Positions 32,946 through 45,649 of a stretch of DNA of 64,000 nucleotides are shown here, in pieces (the first letter of the stretch is position 1; every line of letters starts with the position of its first letter). The DNA lies in NCBI GenBank assembly GCA_030620095.1, contig JAUTXW010000347.1:1330501-1394500 (forward strand). Reading direction: 5' to 3'. The DNA is from Kuschelorhynchus macadamiae (lineage: Eukaryota > Arthropoda > Insecta > Coleoptera > Curculionidae). The notes under the pieces are model-generated. The model had not been told where the DNA came from and ran no database searches. It was given only the letters and a program-made list of their open reading frames with translations. Both the position numbers and the translations under genes were made by a program.

Positions 32946-34362
32946 AGTGATAATTTTTATTTTTTGAAGTTTTAAACTTTTTGATTCATAATATTCATAT
33001 ATTAAATTAAGTGAAGTTGAAAGAAAAAAACTTTGCCATATTTTGCCGTAATAAATTAAGATGTCGACCTCTAATATTTTTAAAAAGTGGCCATAAATCT
33101 TGAACAACTCTCTCTCTATATAGACCCCACAAATCCTATATTGGGTGCATAGTCAAAAAGGGATAAATCTGAAAATATAATAATATACAAGGCGTTCCAT
33201 TTAAATTAATGGAGAAAATTTGCATCCAGAACTTTTATTTACCCCGTATACCGTTATTACAGAATACTTAAGAAAAATATCGCAGTTGGAAAATTACCGC
33301 ATTTGGAAGTTTTTACCATGCTCTTAGTAATCCCTACAGCTTTCGTATATTTTTTTTTCTAATTCCCACTATAACCGAGCTATTGGACATTGGACTTAAC
33401 GTACTGTTGGACCCTCTGTATATTGCCTTTGAATATAATAAGGGGCGGCAAGAAAATACCGCTATCAGAGATATAGAAAAACGGTGTTTTTTTTTAAAGA
33501 AGCTAAAACTTTCTACTTTTCGTCAGATGTGCAACACTATATTTTGTTCAAAATAATTAGGACTCTATGTATATTACAATTTTCAAAATTTCTAGACAAA
33601 TAGATGCTTATAATTACTCCAAGAAAGTATGTTTCCAATTACTCCACCAGCACAAAATTTTGGGGTAGGTAATTGCAAACACCCCTATCATCTATTTTAC
33701 ATTATGAAAAAGACAAAACCAATCTGTATCAAACTATAAACACTTATTGTCAACAATTCAAAGGTTTTTTAAATTTTAAAACAGGATCTTCAACAGCATG
33801 ATGCAACTCCACAAATAAACGCTATAAAATGCCGGTAACACGTATTGCTTGCAGAATAAATGATCCCCCATTAATGCTCTGAGCGGGAATTTAAAATCTT
33901 CACGGATTTTTAACAATTGTTTTCAATTACCTCAAGTCTCCAATTACCCCACCTAACGCTAATAAAGATAATATAAATAATATTTTCATTCAAAACGTGA
34001 ATACCTTAAGGCGCAAAAAAGTTGAGACCATTTAAACGTAAGCGATATGTTACAGCTACCAGTGTCTAGAATTTACTTTTTTTAAGAAATTTGAATTTCC
34101 AGAGAAATTTTAAAAAATCGAAAATAAACTTTTAATTAACACCCTGTATCTTGGATATTATCGACTTCTCATTACAGATCAATTTGGTTAAATCCTAATA
34201 TTTTTATATAATGAATCTGGGGTGTTGCAATCATTAATTCGCGAACATCCTGTATAATATAAATGTATTACACGAAAAAAACATGGGGTGTCAATGAAGT
34301 GAAGTATATAGGAGATGGTACTTTAACTTACTATTAGCTGACTCGGCATACCTTGTTATGCT
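32946..34362. other. Interval without a recognised gene
   Basis: Several mariner-tip-like fragments (for example AACACCCTGTATC at about 34139) and TCCAATTAC motifs near 33632 and 33938 are present. I see no protein homology. Confidence 0.45.
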
Positions 34363-35353
34363 TTTTCCGTTAGATGGCGCGATGAGTTTCCAGTGGAATT
34401 ATAAAAATATGGGGCGCATTCACCACATCGTCAAGAAATGTTATTAAACAATACAAAAATTGGTGTTGTAAGGTCTCGGTAACCCGACGATCATTAAAAA
34501 AAGTGTTTTAAGTATATAGAAGATATATTACTTTGTAGCCAGCGTTATGATTAGCGTCCACGCGATTAATAAACATATATCCGTGACCAAAAATATATTG
34601 TCCTAAATAATAATACTTTAAATACATATTTGTAGATTAATACATATTTACAGCCATGTTTTATTTCTCTCCCAAATAATAAGTGCTTAGTTATTAAACC
34701 AATTAAAACCAGGTATATGTTTTAACACAACTGAAAAAACAAATCTAAAAATATCTTTCGAAATTGGACACCACTCTAAGTGGCCGCTAACTGGGACAAT
34801 TACGTTGGTAATAGAAAAATAGGGGCGGTACTATATGCGGTTGGGCGAACGTAAATTGTAAGTTTTACTGAAAATACCAATTAAATTAGCAAGGTAGTAC
34901 CTTATTAGATTTCAGTTTTCATTTGACAACGGGTTAAAGAAATACCACCTGAAATACGCGGCGTTAAGTTAATCATCGAACCCGTAAGTGTAAAATGGAT
35001 TATCTTGACACTTTTCTAGGTAATTATTTCACAAATTTAATTTTTTTTTAGAAAAAAAAGGTATTTTAATTTCTTCTTCTTTGAAATTTAACATCAATCT
35101 TCTATATATTTAAAACCCTAAACCAGATTTCAAGTTCGTGAGAGAGTTGTACTACACCAATTCACATAATTTTTTTTTTAAATGATCGTCTGGTCACCCA
35201 GACTTTTCAACACTATTTTTTACATAGTTTTACTGCGTATTTTTTCTATAAAACCAATATGTTTTCCTTCAATAACATTTCTGGAATATGTGGTGAATGC
35301 GCCCCATATTCTTATAATTCCACTGGAAACTCATCGCGTTATCTAACGGAAAA
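34363..35353. mobile_element. Non-autonomous element with long inverted repeats
   Basis: The left end TTTTCCGTTAGATGGCGCGA matches the inverse of the right end with one or two mismatches. The match continues through GAGTTTCCAGTGGAATTATA and ATATGGGGCGCATTCACCAC, then more weakly to GACGATCATT, giving arms of about 170-230 bp. The interior is non-coding. A related subterminal sequence (CGTGAGAGAGTYGTACTACA) occurs at 35138 and again at 61546. The superfamily is unclear because no clean target duplication was found. Confidence 0.75.
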
Positions 35354-35639
35354 TGTCGAACTAGGTCTGCCTTGTTCATCAAAAGTTAAATTGTATTAAT
35401 GCAATATATTGCATAATAAATTATCGCCGTTGTAAATGTTCAAACCAAAGGCTCAACAAATTCCTTTTGATAGAAAGATGCCTAGCATTGGCTGAATGAG
35501 TTTGCTCTTCACCACGTTAATATTTCGAATTATAAATTACTAAGCTATTACTGTAGGCGCAATATCTTTGCTAAGGAAAGTGTTTTGGCGAAACCACTAA
35601 CTTTATCGCAATTCTGCCATGAACCTGATTTGGAGATTT

Positions 35640-37292
35640 AAGGTATTTTACTGGAGGGTTCGAAGACCGTGGTTGTTTGCCTATATAGATCATGTCTTGG
35701 CAATAATTTTATTAGCTTTCTTAAATTATTTCAGGAAGCCCTAAATTATCTGGTTACAATATCAAATAGGGTGAAAATTATGGGAGATTTTAATGTTGTT
35801 CGAATGCCCATTCCCAATAATCACCTCACTGAACTGATAAATTTGATTAGCTCCTATGGTTTAGTTGTGACAATTCATGAATGTACTAGAATCTCTCAAT
35901 AATCTAAAACTTGTATAGATAATATTTGTACTAACTTAGGTCCAGTACTTTTACTAATAGGTAATTGAGGACGTCCTATCTGATCACCAGGGCACTGTAT
36001 TGTCTTTAAATAGGAATTATCAGCATCAACATACGTAACGTGAGCAATAAAAACCTTGAAAGATTTAACTAATGCTTAAAGAAGACCAACTGGGTTACTT
36101 TTTATGAACTCAGTGACTGCGACTCTAATTGGCTGACGGAATATCTCATTGAAATATTTACAAACTTAATTAACAAACACTTTCCTGTCAAAGTGATCTT
36201 GAATAAATTTTCTTTACTGTCCAATGATTAATTTGGCTTTATAGGTGGTAGGTCCACAATTCAGGCAATTCTTGAGTGTGTGAGCTACATAGTCGAGGGT
36301 CTGGATGAGGGTGATTTGCGAACTGCGGTATTATGCGGCCTTAGTAAGGCGTTCGACTGTGTATCTCACCCTATCTTGATCGACAAGTTACAATTAATTG
36401 GGATAGATGGTCCTCCCCTTGCCTTAATAAAATCATATTTAGGGCAGGTTATTTCGGTGAACGGCCAATTATCAGATAAACAAGTAATTTCCAATGGCAT
36501 ACCTCATTAGTATTATTATGTTACCTTGTCGCACTATACTATATGCTGATGACGCAACTCTTTTAATTTCCGGCAAGACGCAAACAGAAATTAAAGGTAC
36601 CACTGCACTTTCTTTGTCAACCGCCGAAAACTGATTTACCAGTAATCAGCTTAAACTAAATAGCAGCAAGATGCAAATAATTAACTTTAGCTTTAATCAC
36701 GGGTTTATAACGGCTGAGCATGTCAAGCTGTTAGGGATTATTTTGGACGATGGTGTGAAATGGCACCATCACATTGATGATTTATGTAAGAAGTTGAGTA
36801 ATCAGATACATCTTTTAAGACAGTTAAAAAGATCTTTCCGTACGGATGTGTTACTTACAGTGTGTACTGTGTTTCAGCAATATTCATTCTCTGCTAAGTT
36901 ATGGAACAATCATATGGGGTAGCTCATCGTATTCCGAAACAGCTTTTAGGCTTCAAAAGAGAGCAATTGAGGGAATGGGCCCTCTTGTGTCTTATAAACC
37001 TTTATTTGTTAAATATGGTATCATGCCCTTTCCTTGTATATTTATATATCAAACATTACTTGAAATACATCGAAACTCCAGAACTCTGCCTAAGCTTTCT
37101 TGCAATCATGACTATAATACTCGATCTTCGAACACTCTTCTGTTACATAGAGGTCGCCTTACAAACTCTGTACGTAATTCTCTTCATCTTAAACTGTATA
37201 ATGCGGTCGGGAATAATATTAACTCCTTAAACTTCTCGGTTTTTAAAATAAATATCAAAACATTTTTAATAAAGAACTTTTTTACTCTGTGA
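35640..37292 (+). pseudogene. Non-LTR retrotransposon relic (endonuclease plus reverse transcriptase)
   Basis: At 35669-35902 a frame contains VKIMGDFNVV, the Asp-Phe-Asn motif of apurinic-type LINE endonucleases. After a stop and an apparent deletion, the reverse transcriptase starts with FGFIGGRSTIQA (36235). It continues with SKAFDCVSHPILIDKLQLIG and a catalytic CYADDATLLISG block (36536-36575, in a shifted frame), then LGIILDDGVKWHHHIDDL. A frameshift near 36900 leads into the C-terminal part (LQKRAIEGMG to KTFLIKNFFTL, stop at 37292). The gene order and motifs fit a Jockey/CR1-like LINE. Several stops make it inactive. No poly-A tail or target duplication was identified. Confidence 0.85.
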
Positions 37293-37757
37293 ATGATTAC
37301 ACAGGGTAACAAAATGAAAACAAAAATTTGGTGCCGGAAATCTAACATCTGATTTTAGATGTTTTTAATGTGCTGATTCCAAAAATGCCACCGGATTTTT
37401 TCTACCAGCTCTAGTTTTTGAGATACAGGTTACAGGTTAATTGATATTTTTTTTCTGATAAAGGACAACAAATAAAGAGATAAATATGTACTTAATCGTC
37501 AAAATAGAAATTTCCCAGAATCTAATTAACCAAATGGATACCTGGAATTGTCCCTGACCCAATGTTTCTGTACTAGGAACTACTCAATACACTGCTCTTA
37601 ATTACTTTTATACCTATAATTGCCTATGACCCGATCCTTCTATACCTGCTTGGCTGTACTCGATTTAGTATATTACTGAGTTTTCCCAAGTAAAGTTGTG
37701 CTATCATTTTGTGTAAATTTTGATCGTTTTGTAGTATCAAGACACTAAACTGAAACA
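37293..37757. other. Leader of the orphan-protein locus
   Basis: ACACAGGGTAAC near 37299 followed by TTTGGTGCC at 37327-37335 resembles, in inverse, the ggcaccaaaatgtgtgttgg segment at 39578-39597 beyond the orphan gene. The pair may be decayed element ends. The remainder is AT-rich, leading to the ATG at 37758. Confidence 0.4.
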
Positions 37758-39353
37758 ATGGCATCCACAAGCAGACGTACCTGTGTAAATCATCCCGATG
37801 TTTTTTGCTATGTATGTGGTGAATACACTTTGAAAGAGAGCAGAAAAACGATTTCTGACTTTGTGAAAAGAGCTTATCTTGCCTATTTTGGCGTTCAGTT
37901 AGGAGATCAAGATAAATCTTGGGTCCCACATTTCATATGTAAAACATGTGTTGAACAGTGGACAACTGGAAAGAGAAAGTGCCTAAAATAGAAACAATAG
38001 ACACAAATGGACATATCCTGATCTAGATTATGCAAGAAGGCCTGTAGCGCATTCGGAAGAAATACCCGTTCCATCATTCAGCAGTCTACCCGAACTGACA
38101 GAAGATGATACAGAAACATCAACGTCTGACGAAGTTCAATAGAATTCAATCAGAAAACGACAGCGAATTTGAAGCAGATTTAGCAACTCCGCAGTGTGTC
38201 AATCAAGAAGAACTAAACGATCTTATAAGAGACCTGAATCTCTCAAAGGAATCCGCTGAATTACTTGCATCCAGATTAAAAGAAAAAAATCTACTTTGTC
38301 CAGGTACTAATATTACATTTTATCGTAAAAGAGATAAGGATCTGCTGCCTTTTTTCGCTCAGGAAAATGCCTTGGTATTCTGTAACAATACAAAAGGGCT
38401 CTTAGAAATAATGGGTTTGCCTGAATACAGTCCAGATGATTGGCGCTTTTTTATTGACAGTTCAAAACGTCGTTTAAAATGTGTTCTTTTACATAACGGT
38501 AACAAATATGGCTCAATTCCTATTGGTCATTCTACTACCATGAAAGAAGAATATCAAACAAATGCATTAGTTTTGAGAAAAATTAAATACGAAGAACATC
38601 AGTGGGCAATTTGTGTTGATTTAAAAATGGTTAACTTCTTCCTTAGCAGAGTGGTTATACAAAATATACTTGTTTTTTGTGTCTTTGAGACAGCAGAGCT
38701 AAAAATGAGCCCTGGGTTAACAAAAATTGGCCTTCAAGAGATGTCATGATTCAAGGAAAACAAAACGTGATCAACAAACCTTTGGTTTCAAGAGAAAAAA
38801 TCTTACCTCCACCCTTGCATATCAAGCTAGACCTAATGAAGCAATTTGTGAAGGCTTTAAATCGAGATGGAAATTGTTTTGGGTATTTGTCACGTAAATT
38901 TCCTGACATTTGCAGGGAAAAACTAAAAGCTGGTATATTTGATGGTCCTCAAATAAGGCAACTTGTTAAAGATCCACAATTCACCACATCAATGAACGAG
39001 ATTGAATCTAACGCTTGGTGTTCATTTGTTCAAGTAGTACAAATTTTTCTTGGCAATCATAAAGCAGAGAATTACGTAGAATTAGCGGAAACTATGCTTT
39101 CAAATTTTAATATTCTCGATTGTAACACGAGTATAAAAGTTCACTACCTCCACATCCACCTAGATCGTTTTCCAGAAAACTTTAGTGAAGAACATGGGAA
39201 AGATTCCATCAGGATATTAAAACTATGGAAGATCGTTATCAAGGACGATGGGATAGCCACATGATGGCGGACTACTGCTGGAGCCTTCAGCGAGACTGCC
39301 CTAGTAAACTCTATTCTAGAAAGTCGTATAAAAGAAAATTTTTATGTGATTAG
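37758..39353 (+). pseudogene. Orphan multi-copy insect protein, broken (candidate transposase)
   Basis: The start MASTSRRTCVNHPDVFCYVC opens a Cys-rich N-terminus (C-x3-HP-x4-C-x2-C, then CKTC near 37940) that probably binds zinc. The Cys-rich stretch after KRKCLK is deleted. The frame shifts near 38130 into DSEFEADLATPQCVNQEEL, shifts again near 38640 after CVDLKMVNFFL, and once more near 39190 after FSEEHGK. A final frame reads MEDRYQGRWDSHMMADYCWS and ends KRKF(L) near 39350. The middle part (KLDLMKQFVKALNRDG to GPQIRQLVKDP and HLDRFPENFS) is well conserved with insect and Hydra hypothetical proteins I recall as multi-copy. Asp in CVDLK, Asp in HLDRF and Glu in SEEHG are candidate catalytic residues, but this is inference. 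The function is unknown. Confidence 0.65.
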
Positions 39354-40268
39354 TGACTAATATAATTATGTAAATTAAGTTTTTGCAATAAGTACTTAAA
39401 TCCATGTGTCTTTGTTTTTTTAACTGGCAATAGTAATATTATATATTATAATGTTAGAACGTAAAATATATAGACAATTTAAAAAAAAAAAAAGAAACCT
39501 AGATCTGATAGACAAAATCTGAGAACTTTTTTACATTCTGCATCCAAAAATTACCCAGAAACAGTTAAAAAATCGCAGGCACCAAAATGTGTGTTGGCCT
39601 GTGTTATCTGAAGGCGCCACCGATATAGTTTTTAGTTTATGTTTGTTGTTTTTAGTTATAGTTTTAGTTTTTGTATTGTTTTTTAAGTATATATGACTTA
39701 TTATTTTATTTTTATGGGTGTTATTTTTTTGTATATTTTAATTGCTGCCTTAATCTTTTTATATAATGAAATGCAGCATTTTTTGCTTTTTCTTAATTTT
39801 TTTTCTTCTCGTTTATGACTTGCATCAAACATGTATATGTATGGATGTTAAATAAAGATGTCTATGTCCATAAAAAAAATCAGAGCCATATTGTAACTTT
39901 TTGATCTCAAAATTTTATTAAAAAAAATCAAACTAAAGAACGGTTAAAACGTGTTTTTGGACTTTAACTTTTTTTACTTCCCTCATAAAAGTATTCTAAC
40001 GACCAAAAATCACCCTCCGAGATTAATTTAGATTCTCGTTTTATGGCCCCTAGATGTTCTTATACCGGGTGGTTCACTTATAATTCCAAACACCGTTTCC
40101 TCGGAAATATCAGAATGTATTAAAAAGAGTTTAAAATGTAATCCAGTAAAAAATTCATCATCGACTATGTTATTTTAAAGGGAACACCCTGTATAATATT
40201 ATTTTACTAAATTGGCGTCTTCTTGCTGATTATAAAAGTGCCAAATTTGATATCTTTATCTTTAAAGA
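39354..40268. other. Interval without a gene
   Basis: AT-rich DNA with an A13 tract at 39481-39493 and a fragment of the family A leader near 40010-40060 (GAGATTAATTTAGATTCTCG, then GGCCCCTAGATG). Confidence 0.45.
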
Positions 40269-40445
40269 CAACACGCATATAAAACATTCAATCAGGTGTT
40301 CAAGAGTACTTCTTCCAGTAAGTCGTCTAGTTTGTCTTGAAGGAAGTACAAATAACCTGCACCGTTTAATCCGTTTACAAGTACTAATGGCCCAATCAAA
40401 TGGTTTCCGATTATTCCCATCCAAACGTTAATCGAAATATAATAT
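40269..40445 (-). pseudogene. Short rosa-type mariner fragment
   Basis: The minus strand reads SINVWMGIIGNHLIGPLVLV followed by NGLNGAGYLYFLQDKLDDLL. This is the conserved block between the first and second catalytic Asp of DUF4817 mariners (compare INVWAGIIGNFFIGP in mariner-D). It ends in a stop after LLNT. No other domain is present. Confidence 0.72.
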
Positions 40446-40475
40446 AGTTTTATTTTAAGATTTGGTCTTTATGTG

Positions 40476-41130
40476 TTAAAAAGCGGACCATGATTTCCTT
40501 TTACACTTCTTGACAACATACCGAGCTTTTGCTCTAAGCATTTTGAAATTTATCATGTTTCCGAGTGTTTTATGTCTTTTGTATCTATTAAACGCGTGTT
40601 TACTTAATCTGATTGCCTTTTTGCACTCTTCGTTCCACCAAGGGACTGGGTTGCGTTTACATAAGTCTGATGTTTTACCAATAGCATCTTCGCCTGCGCT
40701 TACCAAGATGTCAATAAATGTCATTCATGTCATCATTTTGTATTGGCTATATTCAGTTGTCAATAATATTCTGAAATATATCCCACTTTGCATTCGCTAA
40801 TTTCCATTTTTCAAGTGGTAACGTTTCGTAGGATTGTAAAAGGTCTGTTATTACTATAGGAAAGTGGCCACTTCCAAAAAGATACGGCAGTACGTGCTAC
40901 TCTAAGAAAGTTGCTGATGACAATGGATCACAAAAACTTAGGTCCAATATTGACGAGGTGCCCTTAAGCGTATTGAACCTTGTTTTTTCCCTACTATTCA
41001 TTCCCTACTATTCAGCAGCACAAGATTAGATCTGTCTATGGCATTATACAGTACTTGACCTCTTGACTGGGTGTTGTTATTTCTCCATGACATATCGTGA
41101 CTGTTGAAAGCCTCCTCAACGACTTACCAA
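40476..41130 (-). pseudogene. LINE endonuclease-to-RT linker fragment
   Basis: The frame at 40476-40724 reads RNPVPWWNEECKKAIRLSKH and KAFNRYKRHK-type sequence, the conserved PWW-x-x-EC linker between the endonuclease and reverse transcriptase of Jockey-like elements. Upstream on the same strand, pieces such as GTSSILDLSFCDPLSSATF (about 40915-40970) and GQVLYNAIDRSNLVLLN (about 41010-41060) come from the endonuclease. Stops and frame changes intervene. It is a 5' fragment only. Confidence 0.72.
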
Positions 41131-41760
41131 GTGGTGATATGCTCTATATGGACGCCTCCAAATCAGAAGATTGAACGTCTGCGGCCGTCGTAACCCCCAG
41201 CTCAGTACTTAAATATAAGATATCTGACTACAGTGTCTACACTGCGGAGCTATATGCCCTATTCCAAGCTCTAAACTATATTAATCATAATAACACTTAG
41301 TGTTATATTCGCAATAAGGCATATCTACACTACATATCCTATCGTACAGCTTATTCAGCAAGTCCTACATAAAATACAAGCTAGTGGAAGGAAGGTTGTA
41401 TTTGTATGGGTACCATCCCATATTGGAATCTCGAGGAATGAACAGGCAGATGCAGCAGCACGACCAGCAGTCACAGACATTAATTCAATGGTTGTCCAGA
41501 ACACAGTGAATTGTGACTTTAAATCTTGCGTTAAAACTAGTGCTTGTCAAAGTGAATGAGCTAACTCGCGATCAAAACTGTTCGAAATAAAACCATTTGT
41601 CAAACCATGGAAATTCCCAAGCGTCCGGAGAGGCCAAGTTACACTGAATCGGTTGAGAATAGGACACACAAGACCGACGCATGAATACTTAATTTTAAAA
41701 ACATTATATGTGATATATGCCATGATCCAATTTCAGTTAAACACATTCTTACAGACTTTC
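41100..41760 (+). pseudogene. LINE RNase H domain fragment
   Basis: The plus strand encodes LYMDASKSED (first RNase H Asp), YTAELYALFQALNYI (catalytic Glu) and FVWVPSHIGISRNEQADAAA (the HxGIxxNExAD motif). Downstream, RRGQVTLNRLRIGHTRPTHE is the block that normally follows RNase H in I/R1/Jockey-type LINEs. The domain order is normal, but stops interrupt it. It abuts the oppositely oriented fragment at 40476-41130, so two LINE insertions meet here. Confidence 0.8.
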
Positions 41761-42431
41761 CAAAGTACGAACATAGAAGAAATCAATACGGTATTAAAAT
41801 CACTATCCCCGAAACTCTATACAGTGAATTTAGTATAAACAATTTAATGAAAAGACTGTGATCTAGGGAAAATTTAATTTAAAAAACTGGTTTTATTGGT
41901 AATGTCATAATTATAGTATCTTACCTATGTTATCTTATGCGCTAGTGACCTTTGTTGTCGATGCGCGCCTGAATAAAAAAAAAGTTTAAAAAATGACAAG
42001 TCAAAGAATGTTGAAAGTTATTTACGAAAATAATATAGTGGACATACAATGCGAATTTGACAATCGTTTTTTTTTTGTTGGAGGTGGGAAATCCTTTTAT
42101 TTGAAAATCATTTGGAAAATGTTACTGAGACTCATTGTTACAAGTTGTCAAGTTGAGAAGATGGACGGTTATTCCAAAAAGTTACGTTATAAATACCGAA
42201 CAACAATGCAGGAAAGGCGATTTAAGGGCTTATCTTTTACCTATAGAAAATAACGTAACGGAGCCAGTTTTTTTTAAAATTTGCCTAAAAGTGTTTTTGG
42301 AACGTAAAGTCACGAAATCAAGTTCTGCTTTCGTCGTGAAATAATAGTATTAAAATCAGCATAATTTGAATCATATTATTTCGACCGGCTGAAATCTTAG
42401 TAATTTCTCTCGGGGCCCTAAAGGTCTATTA
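41761..42431. other. Interval upstream of hAT-3 without a recognised gene
   Basis: Open frames at 41993-42344 have no recognisable domain. The interval ends at the target duplication of hAT-3. Confidence 0.45.
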
Positions 42432-42655
42432 GGCTAGACCAGGGGGCATTTTCGGAATTCGTCGACACATTAGCCGCTCGGAAAAATTCGGGCCCTGCAA
42501 TCGCAAACTCGTAAAGTTCAGACGTATAAGACTAATACGTCGGCGATTTAGCATAAGCCAAATAATAATTCTTTCGTTGTGGTTGTGAATCAGTTTTTAG
42601 CTTTAAATTAGCGTTAAAATATTGATTTGAATTCAATAGTATATATAAAGTTGAA

Positions 42656-45438
42656 ATGGATACAAAGACATTGCCAAATGTGTGTTATAAAGAAACATGC
42701 TCCAATACCATTAGGCTGCAAATAAGTGATCAAGACGAATTTCAGGTATCTTAATTTTTTTACTTTTTAGGTTATACTTATGTTATTCTTCGCTCATATT
42801 ATATTTGCGGAAGTGTCTGCTTGATCGTCGGACGGTTGAATAATTTTAGTAATTCGACTATCGTCTCGGATGACACTTCGAGTAATAATATGTTTGTTCC
42901 GAATATTGTTTTTTGCAAAATTTATAAACTATAAAAATATGATCATTTATAAATTAAGGAAAAATCAGAGGCTACACGAGACTTTTGTATGAAAGAAAAT
43001 TTTTTTTTGTTAAAATTATGCATAATAAAATTATGCATTGATTAATAAAAGTCCAAATATCTCTAAAACGACTGCTCGTAACGACTTCTAACAGACATAC
43101 CTTTATTTACGTAAAAATTACCGAGAAAAAAATCGTTTTTTTACCAAAATGTTTTTTTTTATGTAATACCTGGTTGTTGAAAAAAAAACTTAAACTGACG
43201 GGAGTTTTTTTTATTGTAGAAATGGTTGACTCAATTGGAAAGTGTTAGGAAAGAAACTTGGAGAGTTTCAAAAACTTTTAAGCTTGGTACTAAAAAACCA
43301 CGTATAATATTCAAAAGATTATACCACTGTCATTTTAACGTAAAACAAAAGAAGAAAAATGGCAGTTGTAGAAAAAGGACTTCTAGAAATATAGACTGCC
43401 CAGCAAAATTATGTGTAACTATAAAACGATTTATTCCAGACACAAAGTCAAAAAATAATGATGTTTATATGCCAAAATGGCCGTGTATTGTGGAGTTTCG
43501 GGATGAGCATAATCATAATTTAAATTCTGCTGCTGCTCTTAGAGAGCGACCACTTGCTCTGAATGTAAAAAATCGCATTACCGAACTTTTTGAGAAAGGT
43601 CACTCAGTCGCCTCTGCATATCATTCTTATATTTTATCACTGATGGAGGAACATGGGGACAACTATGAAAATATTGTTATGGATAGATACTTCACTCCTA
43701 CTAAGACTGATGTAGAAACCATATGGAAAAGCAATTTCAAAAAAAACTATGGCGAAAGAACTGGAGAAAGTATGTTGTTTCACTTAGATAATATGCTCAG
43801 AACGTTATCAAACAAAAACGGTACCCGCTTTAAAATAATTAGACACCAAGACCATTATGCTGTTGCCCTCTGCACACCAATTATGCAACGAGTTGCAACC
43901 CTTGACCAGGCGTCTGAGATTATGTTTGTTGATTCCACGGGCAACTGTGACACACAAAACCACAAAGTTTACTACTTTATAACACAGTCTGCTATCGGAG
44001 GATTACCTTTGGATTGCATCCTAAGTAGCAGCCAAGAATCAAATGTATTTTTAGAAGTCGTGCGTGCCCTTTATGAAATTTTTCCCATTAAAATTAAACC
44101 CAAAGTTATTCTCACGGATGACGATTTGGCAGAAAGGAGCGCTTTAAAAAAGATATGGCCTGATTCATGCTTCTTATTGTGTACTTTCCACGTTTTAAAG
44201 GCCTGTTGGAAGTGGCTTAAAACAGGCAAGAATAAGATTTCTTCAAATGATGTTCAAACATGTTATAAGTATTTTAGAAATATCCTCGTATCCAAATCAT
44301 ATGAGGATTTAGAAAAGTCTTGTTTGAAATTCACAGAAAATTGTAAATATGACAATTTCACAAATTATGTGAGTAATATGATGGACAGAGCTGACACTTG
44401 GTGCCTTTTATATCGACAACATTTACCACTAAGAGGAACTGATACTAATAATTACATAGAAGTTATATTTAGATTACTTAAAGATATTCCACTGGAAAGG
44501 ACGAAAGCGTTCAATTTACCTCAGCTATCTGACTTTATTACTACTAACTTTGAATCTTATTATAAGCAACGAATTTTAGACATTTTATTAAAACGAGCAT
44601 CTAAGACGGTATTAAGTCGTTATTTGCCGGATGAAAAGGACGTGGCTGCTGAAGATATAATACAACTTAACGACTTTGCATATGAAGTTCGAAGTCAGAG
44701 CGATAGAAATATTACCTACTTCGTTGATTTATTAATTTTCAAGTGCACTTGTTCACAGGGATTCACTGGTAAACACTGCAAGCACCAGGCAGCGGTGGTA
44801 AAAAAATTTAATATACATTCAGTTTTTAATACGTTATCTTTGAAAGTTAAATTGCACCTTTACCAGATTGCAACCGGAAAGCAGGCAAATGAGCAGCTAT
44901 TTTCGTCGATTAGAGACATTACGATGGAGAAGGAAACTGATAAAGTTGTTAATACAAATCTGAGTTCTTCACAAAATGTTAATTCTCCTATGGATATTTA
45001 TGCTGATGAAAACAATACTGAAAGCATAACTACGGTCGAAAACTATGATATTGCCGAAATAAAAGAAAAATGGAAACAGCACTCCGAAAGAATCATGGAA
45101 CATTTGGAAAAAAGCCTGTTATTAAAGCATATTTAAGCAATTGTGACAAGCATGCTAACTCAGAGCAGACTTTGTTATCTGGTTTGCATACTGCGTTTAA
45201 ATATAAGGGCGTAGTGTGTAAAAAGAAGCGTCCTCAATCTACACGAAAAAGAGGTAAACATATATCTATACAGCCTACATCAATTGGTCGTAGAAAGACA
45301 GCAATGGGAGGCAAAAGAGCAATGTGCAGTGGAAGAACACCACATAAATTTAAAAGAACTGTTAGGAAAGCCCCACATTCCTTAGCGGAATGTGTTGACA
45401 ATAATGTGGGTTTGGGGGGAAATAAATCAAAAAAATGA
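42656..45438 (+). pseudogene. MULE transposase with intron, intact but for one frameshift
   Basis: Exon 1 (42656-42745, ATG, MDTKTLPNVC) is joined through a 474-bp GT-AG intron (42746-43219) to exon 2, reading DEFQ-KWLTQLESV. An N-terminal zinc-binding region of FLYWCH/FAR1 style shows Cys67, Cys90 and HNH at 128-130. The DDE core has Asp268 (MFVDSTG), the TDDD cluster at about 330 and Glu444 (NNYIEVIFR). A SWIM zinc finger (KCTCSQGFTGKHCKH) lies at 539-552. The frame breaks near 45115 in an A6 run. One missing A would account for it, because the next frame continues with VIKAYLSNC and a basic tail (ISIQPTSIGRRK) matching the MULE-2 C-terminus. A full protein would be about 769 aa. The break truncates only the tail, so activity of the 668-residue product cannot be excluded. 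Confidence 0.88.
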
Positions 45439-45649
45439 AAGAATTAATACTGTTTTACCTACATAATAATTATGTTTTGTTCTTTTACAGATTTATTTAG
45501 TTATAATAAACGTTGCTATGAATTTTTCTTTTAATTTGCACCAATACTTGCATAAATAGTAGCTATAAAACTTTTCTAATACCCTCCGTATTACACGTTT
45601 ACGGCAATATTTATTAAAAGTTAAAATAATTCATATACATATATACAAA

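Noticed and set aside
33601..33960. Recurring TCCAATTACCCC-like motifs as a possible regulatory array
   Set aside because: Spacing is irregular and only a few loosely matching copies exist. The only firm pair is the 14-bp inverted repeat near 29094 and 29275.
36901..37230. Second open frame overlapping the LINE C-terminus
   Set aside because: The overlapping frame 36846-37292 has the LINE-like sequence; this one is a shadow.
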